A stretch of DNA of 61,594 nt from Terriglobia bacterium (GTDB taxonomy: Bacteria; Acidobacteriota; Terriglobia; Bryobacterales; Bryobacteraceae): the NCBI GenBank assembly GCA_020073145.1, contig JAIQFS010000034.1:1-61594 (forward strand). The letters are read 5' to 3'. Position 1 is the first letter of the stretch. Every line of letters begins with the position of its first letter. A model generated the notes under the pieces. That model did no database searches. It saw only the letters and a program-made list of their open reading frames with translations, and was not told the origin of the DNA. Shown one piece after another: positions 56,282-61,594 of this stretch. A program made the position numbers and the translations under genes.

Positions 56282-58634
56282 ACTGCAATCCTCCCGTCCC
56301 GGTCACGCCCGGTGTCCGGTACCCACTTTCAAAATAGCTCTGGTTGAAAACGTTCGCCGCCTTGGCGAACAACCGCAAGGCGCGATACTCGCTGAGCGGG
56401 ATGCGGTAGCTGCCTCCGAGTTCCGCCAGCCTCATGCCGCGAAACCGGTACGGAAAGCTGGCGAACGTGGTCTCATTCGTGAGCGGCGCCAGGTAGTCGC
56501 TGCTGGCCCGCAGATCGAGCACCGCCGTAAACCGCGGCCCGATTCGCTGTGTCGCCGAGAGCGAAACCTGGTGCGGCGGAGTGATGAAGGTCTGGACCAC
56601 GTTCTCCACCAGCGGCTGCCGTTCTCGCGCATTGGTGTAGGTGTACGCGGCCGTCAGGTTGGTGGTCCGCGTCGGCGCCAGCGAAGCGCTGAGCTCGACG
56701 CCTCGCGCCAGCCCGCCCCGAGTATTCAGATAGCCGCCGTAGCGTCCGAACGGATCGGTGGCGGGGTTGATGAGCCCCGAGAAATCGAAGGCGATCACGT
56801 CTTGCAATCGCGTATAGAAATAGGTCGCCGAAAAGCGGGCGCGGCCGTGCCACGTGTTTTGATCGATGCCTGCGTCAACTCCCAGGGAGTGCTCCGGCTT
56901 CAGTCTCGGGTCGCCAAACGCCGTGTAGCCGTACAGGCTGCTGTAGTCCGTTCCAAAACGTTCATACAGCGACGGCGCGCGATACCCGCGTCCGGCGTGG
57001 GCCCGGATCTTGGTTCCGGTCCTGCGAAAGAAATACGCCGTGGCCAGGTCGCCCGTCTGCGCCCGGGGCGGAGACGCAAACGCCAGTCCGGTATAAGGGC
57101 CGCCCGCCGCGGGCGTCAATCGAGGGGCGTTGAGTGAAAACATCTGCGCCCGGTATGAGCCGGCCACCTGCAGGCGGTCGTCCAGCAACGAAATCTGGTC
57201 CTGAACGAAAAGGGCATGGCTGTTCTGGCTGATCGCTGTGGCGGAATTATCGGCTGAACCGGGCATGAGCGATCGATTTCCGTATTTCTCATATTCGAAC
57301 TCGTATCCGGCATCGATCAACTGGTGCTTCCCCACGCGCCAATCCATTCTGCCGTTCGCGGTGTGAATATCGCCGTCATAAAAGAAGGCTTCATTGCCGG
57401 CCGGTTGATAGAGTCCTGGTCCTGCCGGGCCGTTGCCCAACCGGCGGCGTGTGATGAGTCCTTGATAGCTGGCCGATAGCGTCACCGACTCCCGGGGATG
57501 CGAGCTCAGGCTGAGTGCACCCGAGAAAATCCGCGCAGCCCGGGTGTAATCCGGATCGGCGGTATCGGGGGTGTAGTTCACCCCCGGAATGGCTGAGATG
57601 ATCCCGCTCGACGGAAGGCCGTCAGCGGCTGCGGGGTCGGCCGTGATCTTCGAAAACGAATCCGCTGCCAGGATGCGTCCGAACAAATGAGTCGTCGGAG
57701 ACAGGCTGGCATCCAGGCGGCCTTGCGCGCTGCTGGTCCGGGCCGGCTCTTCGCCGTCGATTCCCGACAACACGTCGAAATGACCCACCCCCAGGCTGTA
57801 CTGCAGCCGGTCGTGCCGGAACGATCCCGCCACGTCTGCGCGCCCGCGAAACGAATCCAGCGACCCTCCCTCCGCCAGCACCGAACCGCGGGTGCGCCCT
57901 CCGCCCGGATTCGTCATGACGTTGACCACTCCGCCGGTGGCGTCGGTTCCATAGAGAGAGGAGCCCGCCCCGCGCAGGACTTCGATGCGATCGGTATCGG
58001 CCGTCATCAGGTCCTGCAGCAAGCCGGTGGCGTCTCCTTGGGGCGCCGCCGCGTCGCGCATGCGGAATCCGTCGATCAGAATCGCCGTATCCTGGTTGCG
58101 CAAACCGCGTGCCTTGATCGAAACCAGCCCGCCGGGTCCTCCTTGCTGTTCGACGCGAAGTCCAGGGGTATAGCGCAGGGCGTCGCTGATGGAAGCCTGG
58201 TCGCTCAAGTCGATGAAGGCCGCGTCCACGGTCGATTCGGATTTGGCAAGCTCGTCGGTGGTCTGCGCCGTTCCCGAGGCGGTCACGACGACGTTGGTCT
58301 CGACGGCGGCCACGCCCAGTTCGAAATCGACTCCCGACTGGCCGGCACGATCCACTGTGAGGGGGCGGGGTCCCGAGCTCGCAAAGCCGGCGGCCCTGGC
58401 TTCCACCAGATACTCAGCCGGTGCTACGCGGTCGAACTGATATCGTCCCGCGGCGTCGCTGGTGACGGTCGCGGCCGCGGTATTGTCACGGGCCACCAGC
58501 CGGATGGAGGCCGCCGGAATGACGGCGCCTTGGGCGTCTCTGACAACGCCGGAAACGGTTTGACCCAGGCCGGGTGAGACGGCCAGGGAAAGAAACAGGA
58601 ACGCTCTCTGGAGCGAAACGGCGCGGTGGGGCAT
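56271..58634 (-). CDS. btuB: TonB-dependent cobalamin receptor (BtuB-like)
   Basis: 787 residues from ATG 58634 (a frame open to 58733 runs into the riboswitch). Signal peptide, then an N-terminal carboxypeptidase-regulatory-like domain (VSGVVRDAQGAVIPAASIRLVA, about 30-110), plug domain (ARGLRNQDTAILIDGFRMRD, VLRGAGSSLYG), and a 22-strand barrel to the C-terminal Phe (GTGGLQFEF). The extra N-terminal domain is common in Acidobacterial and Bacteroidetes receptors. Riboswitch control supports B12 as ligand. First gene of the uptake operon. Confidence 0.92.
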   Translation of the reverse strand: MPHRAVSLQRAFLFLSLAVSPGLGQTVSGVVRDAQGAVIPAASIRLVARDNTAAATVTSDAAGRYQFDRVAPAEYLVEARAAGFASSGPRPLTVDRAGQSGVDFELGVAAVETNVVVTASGTAQTTDELAKSESTVDAAFIDLSDQASISDALRYTPGLRVEQQGGPGGLVSIKARGLRNQDTAILIDGFRMRDAAAPQGDATGLLQDLMTADTDRIEVLRGAGSSLYGTDATGGVVNVMTNPGGGRTRGSVLAEGGSLDSFRGRADVAGSFRHDRLQYSLGVGHFDVLSGIDGEEPARTSSAQGRLDASLSPTTHLFGRILAADSFSKITADPAAADGLPSSGIISAIPGVNYTPDTADPDYTRAARIFSGALSLSSHPRESVTLSASYQGLITRRRLGNGPAGPGLYQPAGNEAFFYDGDIHTANGRMDWRVGKHQLIDAGYEFEYEKYGNRSLMPGSADNSATAISQNSHALFVQDQISLLDDRLQVAGSYRAQMFSLNAPRLTPAAGGPYTGLAFASPPRAQTGDLATAYFFRRTGTKIRAHAGRGYRAPSLYERFGTDYSSLYGYTAFGDPRLKPEHSLGVDAGIDQNTWHGRARFSATYFYTRLQDVIAFDFSGLINPATDPFGRYGGYLNTRGGLARGVELSASLAPTRTTNLTAAYTYTNARERQPLVENVVQTFITPPHQVSLSATQRIGPRFTAVLDLRASSDYLAPLTNETTFASFPYRFRGMRLAELGGSYRIPLSEYRALRLFAKAANVFNQSYFESGYRTPGVTGTGGLQFEF

Positions 58635-58756
58635 GGCTCTTGTCCTCGCATGCCGCTCCGCGATGGGATGGAAGATGACGAAGAAACCGGATCCGAACGG
58701 ACCGGCCTGCGCGTTCACCCTCCGCCTTCTCACGAAGCGGGGCCTTATTCGCTCGA

Positions 58757-58913
58757 GGCAGGTCTCCTGACTTGCAGATCAGCGCTTCCCGGCTGCCTTC
58801 CCATCCTGAACACGGACAGTGGCGGAATCGCCGGAGCTCACTGCTTACAGTGGCGGGACCGTGCGGGATTCTCACCCGCTTCCCTTTTCACTCGCCCTTC
58901 ACGACGAGCACCT
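58757..58913 (-). ncRNA. Cobalamin riboswitch
   Basis: On the minus strand the leader starts GGTGCTCGTCG (58913), continues AAAGGGAAGCGGGTGAGAATCC and the GCCACTGTAAGCAGTG core, then GGATGGGAAGGC, and ends with the B12 box AGTCAGGAGACCTGCC (58772-58757). All elements of the adenosyl/aqua-cobalamin class are present. The coding ATG 58634 is 122 bases after the box, enough room for an expression platform. Confidence 0.97.
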
Positions 58914-59012
58914 CAAGCCAAAGTCAACGTATCACAGGGTCGAGGTGCGGTCAATACCAATCAGGGCCGAAGATGGAATTCTAGTGATCGATCTCTCGCG
59001 CCTGCGCAAGCC

Positions 59013-60641
59013 TCAGTCTCCGGCGCTCTGCTCCGCGGCCTCGCCGAGAGATGGTTCCGGGGAGCCGTCGAAACCCAGGCTGCCCGCTGCCTCCCGCGTG
59101 CCGTGCCAGCGGTTCACGGAGTCCTTCACAACACGACCGATCGCGCGCCGATTCTGGACCGCGAGCTTGAACCAGCTCCATGCCCCCTTTTGCGGGAAAT
59201 AAATCCCCCGAAAGAAGAGTCGGGACATCAGGTGGCTGATCTTGTAGGCCGCCGGCTCGTCCGCAATCGACTCGATGGCGCGCTCGATCGCCGCCGGGCT
59301 GTAGGAGTGAGCCCAGGCATACCGCACCTCTTCCTGCACGTCGGAGATCGTGATTTTCAGAGGCGTATGCGCCATCCGGAACGGAGCGAACTCGAGCCAG
59401 TGTTTGGGCCGGGTCAGCCGGCCTTCCGTCTTCAAGCGGTCATACAAGGGAGTCGCCGGAAAGGGCGTGATCTGTCCAAACACGGGCAGCCCCGGTGGCC
59501 ACGCGCGCATCTCCGAGAGGGTGCGCTCGGCAACCCCGGGGGTGTCGTTGTCCAGACCAAAGATGAACGACGTGATCGCATAGATGTGGCGCCGGGCTAG
59601 AGACTCGAGCACGCGGGCGTAATCGGCCGGCTTGTTGAAGCTCTTGTTGACGCTGGCGAGATTCGCCGGATCGAGAGACTCCATCCCGATGAAGATCCAT
59701 TTCCCGCCCGACGCCGCGATCAGATCGAGCAGCTCCTCATCCTGCAGCAGGTTCGCGCTGATCTGCCCCACCCACGAAAGCTGCGCGCCCGCCGCGATAA
59801 TATCGCGCAACAGCGCCTTGGTCCGCTTGCGATTGATCGCGAAGTTATCGTCGACAAAGAACACGGCGGCCTTGCCCCGGTTTCCGCGAGCGCGCTCTTT
59901 GATCTTGAGCATCTCCTCGACGATGCTCTGATTCGTCCGGAACCGGATGGAGTCGCCAAAGAAGCCGGTAACGGTGCAGAATTCGCATCCGTACGGACAG
60001 CCGCGGCCGGACTCGATGGGAATGATATGAAAGGTCTCCCACTCGAACCCGAAGTGCCGCATCACCGGCCGGAAAACGCCCGGGATCCGGTTGAACTGCC
60101 GCAAGTCGATGGAGTCCCAGGGAATGGCCGGGTAATCCTGCAAGGTGGGCTTGCGCTCCTGCCCAAAAACGTCCACCGGCGTGTAGGTCTCCTGGAGCTG
60201 GCCGCGTGCGGCATCCTCCACGATGCGCGGCCACGTTTCGTCGGCTTCCCCTAAGGCCACGGCATCGGCGTGGCGCGGTCCGCCGTCACGCCCGAGAGCT
60301 TCATCCGGAATCTCCGTCACGTGTGGGCCGCCCATCACCACCGGAATGCCGGCCGCGCGGATGGCGTCCGCCACGCGGTACGCCTTGGCGATCATGCGGG
60401 TCATGGCCCCGATTCCGACCAGCCCGATCCGCTGGTCGAGGACGAAGCGCACCAGTTCGGCGTCTTCCATGGGTTGCGTGTTGCCGTCGATCAGAACCAC
60501 CTCATGGCCGCTGGGCGTCAATGTCTGCAGCAGGAACATCCAGAGGTGGGGCATGAAATTCTGCGTGACCCCGTTGTCGGGGTTGTAGAGGAGGATCCGC
60601 ACGTTCTCAGGTGTACCAGCGTCACAGCGGATTGCTGGCAT
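59013..60641 (-). CDS. B12-binding-domain radical SAM protein
   Basis: 542 residues from ATG 60641 (GGGGAAAGGGGA upstream). B12-binding-like N-terminal domain (about 14-150; NVRILLYNPDNGVTQNFMPH, GGPHVTE, EADETWPRIV), radical SAM domain with the cluster motif C215-x3-C219-x2-C222 (CPYGCEFC), and a DUF4070-like C-terminus. Reaction unknown; relatives make or modify hopanoids, lipids or natural products. It lies upstream of the B12 riboswitch on the same strand, about 100 bases away. Confidence 0.88.
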   Translation of the reverse strand: MPAIRCDAGTPENVRILLYNPDNGVTQNFMPHLWMFLLQTLTPSGHEVVLIDGNTQPMEDAELVRFVLDQRIGLVGIGAMTRMIAKAYRVADAIRAAGIPVVMGGPHVTEIPDEALGRDGGPRHADAVALGEADETWPRIVEDAARGQLQETYTPVDVFGQERKPTLQDYPAIPWDSIDLRQFNRIPGVFRPVMRHFGFEWETFHIIPIESGRGCPYGCEFCTVTGFFGDSIRFRTNQSIVEEMLKIKERARGNRGKAAVFFVDDNFAINRKRTKALLRDIIAAGAQLSWVGQISANLLQDEELLDLIAASGGKWIFIGMESLDPANLASVNKSFNKPADYARVLESLARRHIYAITSFIFGLDNDTPGVAERTLSEMRAWPPGLPVFGQITPFPATPLYDRLKTEGRLTRPKHWLEFAPFRMAHTPLKITISDVQEEVRYAWAHSYSPAAIERAIESIADEPAAYKISHLMSRLFFRGIYFPQKGAWSWFKLAVQNRRAIGRVVKDSVNRWHGTREAAGSLGFDGSPEPSLGEAAEQSAGD

Positions 60642-60776
60642 TCCCCTTTCCCCGGCAAGTGGTCCGCGAACGTCGGATCAGTAGCGTAGCGCCATCCGTG
60701 CAGAGTTCGTGTCGGTACAGCTATCTTAGCAGTTATATCCCGGGCGCGCGCCAGTTCTGCAGGTATCGTACGACCC

Positions 60777-60823
60777 AAAAAACAAACCCGCCCTTCCGCG
60801 ACTACTTGTCGCGGTGGGCGGGC
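60777..60823 (-). terminator. Intrinsic terminator of the cytochrome gene
   Basis: Long stem: ACCCGCCCTTCCGCGAC (60786-60802) pairs with GTCGCGGTGGGCGGGC (60808-60823) around loop TACTT. On the minus strand it is followed by TTTGTTTTTTGGG (60786-60774). It lies 28 bases after the stop of the cytochrome. Confidence 0.85.
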
Positions 60824-60850
60824 GTCTGCTGATTCCAGATGTGCGAAACC

Positions 60851-61216
60851 TTACTGGGCCGGCGGCGCCGTGAGCGGCATTTCCGCGCCACGATGGCAGG
60901 TGTAGCAACTCACATGCTCCTTCCCGTCCGGGAAGTTCTTGTTGATGTCGCCCACCATCTTCATCATCATCCGCGCGACGTTCTTTTTCGGGTTGTCATC
61001 GCTATCGAACTGGCCCTGCACGTGGCAGAACGTGCACTGCACGCCCAGACCGGCCGTGAACCCTCGCATGGTTGTGATCACCGCCGCACGATCGGTGCCG
61101 GCGGGCAGCACTTTCAAGTTCTTGGGAGGACCACCGCCACCCTTCCGTTCGGGTGCCTGGCCGCTGAGCGCGATCACCGAAAACACAGCGAGCGCTGAAA
61201 CAAGTAATAGACGCAT
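60851..61216 (-). CDS. Dihaem cytochrome c, reaction-centre-cytochrome-like
   Basis: 121 residues from ATG 61216 (61228 adds four residues before the signal). Signal peptide (MRLLLVSALAVFSVIALSG), then two haem sites C61-x2-C64-H65 (CTFCHVQG) and C104-x2-C107-H108 (CYTCHRG), with several Met available as ligands (ARMMMKMVGD). The spacing matches the small CytoC_RC-like proteins abundant in Acidobacteria. Periplasmic electron carrier; partner unknown. Confidence 0.85.
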   Translation of the reverse strand: MRLLLVSALAVFSVIALSGQAPERKGGGGPPKNLKVLPAGTDRAAVITTMRGFTAGLGVQCTFCHVQGQFDSDDNPKKNVARMMMKMVGDINKNFPDGKEHVSCYTCHRGAEMPLTAPPAQ

Positions 61217-61264
61217 GGGAGCTATCATACACGGCCCGCGTGTTGGGGTAAAGCGGTCCGGAAA

Positions 61265-61387
61265 TTATTTTTCAAGCTTCAGAAGAGCCGTCACGGTCAC
61301 CCCGGCCAGACCCGCGCCGTCCTCCCAGCTCATTCCCTTCCCCAGGGAGGTCTCAAACCCTTTCATGGGTGTCATGCTTCGCGCCTT
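61265..61387 (-). pseudogene. C-terminal coding remnant cut off by an IS end
   Basis: About 40 codons ending MSWEDGAGLAGVTVTALLKLEK then TAA (61267-61265). In frame to the right it meets a TAA inside the inverted repeat at 61388-61416, so the coding part seems to have been severed there. Family not recognised. Confidence 0.35.
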
Positions 61388-61524
61388 CTTGGGTTACATT
61401 CTCATTTGACCCATCCGAGTCTCCTCTGGTGACATTTTAGGTGACCCAATTCGACCCGTGTCAACTCATTTAACGATGTAACCCAGACCGGTCTCGGTTG
61501 GGTCAAATGAGAGTGTAACCCAAG
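61388..61524. mobile_element. Insertion-sequence end or small inverted-repeat element
   Basis: A 29-base arm at 61388-61416 (starts CTTGGGTTACATTCTCATTT) is the reverse complement, with 2 mismatches, of 61496-61524 (ends GAGTGTAACCCAAG). Between them TGGTGACATTTTAGGTGACCC and a degenerate third GGGTTACAT copy are visible, resembling the multiple terminal repeats of IS21/IS481-like elements. Either a 137-base MITE-like element or the left end of an IS that continues beyond the window. Confidence 0.6.
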
Positions 61525-61581
61525 GGCGCGATAGCCACCCGAACAGCGTGTATGGTCCGGGCCCGACCAACGGGAGGAAGA

Positions 61582-61594
61582 AGATGACACGTTC
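61582..61594 (+). CDS. Start of a coding sequence leaving the window (possible transposase)
   Basis: GGGAGGA at good distance before ATG 61582, then ACA CGT at the window edge. Its place directly inside the inverted repeat suggests a transposase gene, but only four codons are visible. Confidence 0.3.

Overview
The window is GC-rich chromosomal DNA around the replication-initiation locus of a soil-type bacterium, most likely Acidobacteriota of the Solibacter/Bryobacter type. The taxonomic call is inference. It rests on the duplicated-permease type MacB/FtsX protein at the left edge, a TonB receptor with an N-terminal carboxypeptidase-regulatory domain, photosynthetic-reaction-centre-like dihaem cytochrome, several ECF sigma/anti-sigma pairs and high coding GC. 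Almost every gene can be assigned a family; few are mobile.

Layout. 1-5564: permease fragment, glutaryl-CoA-dehydrogenase-like enzyme, a spermidine-synthase-like membrane protein lacking its usual N-terminus, and a membrane protein of unknown function. 5565-8591: a lower-GC island bounded on the left by a dead fragment of dnaA and on the right by a dead fragment of the unknown membrane gene. The geometry is that expected from single-crossover (Campbell-type) integration of a circular molecule. 8669-14714: DinB-like protein, tRNA-Gly, dnaA, candidate oriC, dnaN, gyrB. 14813-16184: ECF sigma factor with an overlapping membrane protein that carries a DsbA-like thioredoxin domain. 16321-21457: leftward NAD-linked formate dehydrogenase operon fdsGBAD. 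21777-26184: two paralogous secretin-N-domain-like exported proteins flanking a periplasmic trehalase and a second ECF sigma/zinc-finger anti-sigma pair. 26205-30272: MacA/MacB-ATPase-like pair without a permease, accA and small proteins. 30394-31648: assimilatory sulfate genes cysH-cysC.

31645-36056 holds the most unusual genes: a protein made of a degenerate receiver, a degenerate Ser/Thr kinase and a TonB-like C-terminal domain, and next to it an M50 (site-2-protease-like) intramembrane peptidase fused to TPR repeats. A second all-degenerate signalling protein (histidine-kinase hybrid lacking its His, its ATP-binding boxes and its receiver Asp) is at 43221-45599. Between and after them are housekeeping genes (PHP phosphoesterase, ygfZ, metallo-beta-lactamase fold hydrolase, acs, SAM hydroxide adenosyltransferase, cutA, ftsB-like, DHDPS-family aldolase, prmA) and a sulfite-oxidase fused to cytochrome c.

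52787-58913 is a leftward vitamin B12 uptake operon (TonB receptor, BtuF, BtuD, BtuC, second BtuF-like protein) preceded by a clear cobalamin riboswitch. A B12-binding-domain radical SAM protein lies just upstream. The window ends with a dihaem cytochrome c, a truncated coding remnant and what looks like the end of an insertion sequence. No CRISPR array or rRNA gene was seen.
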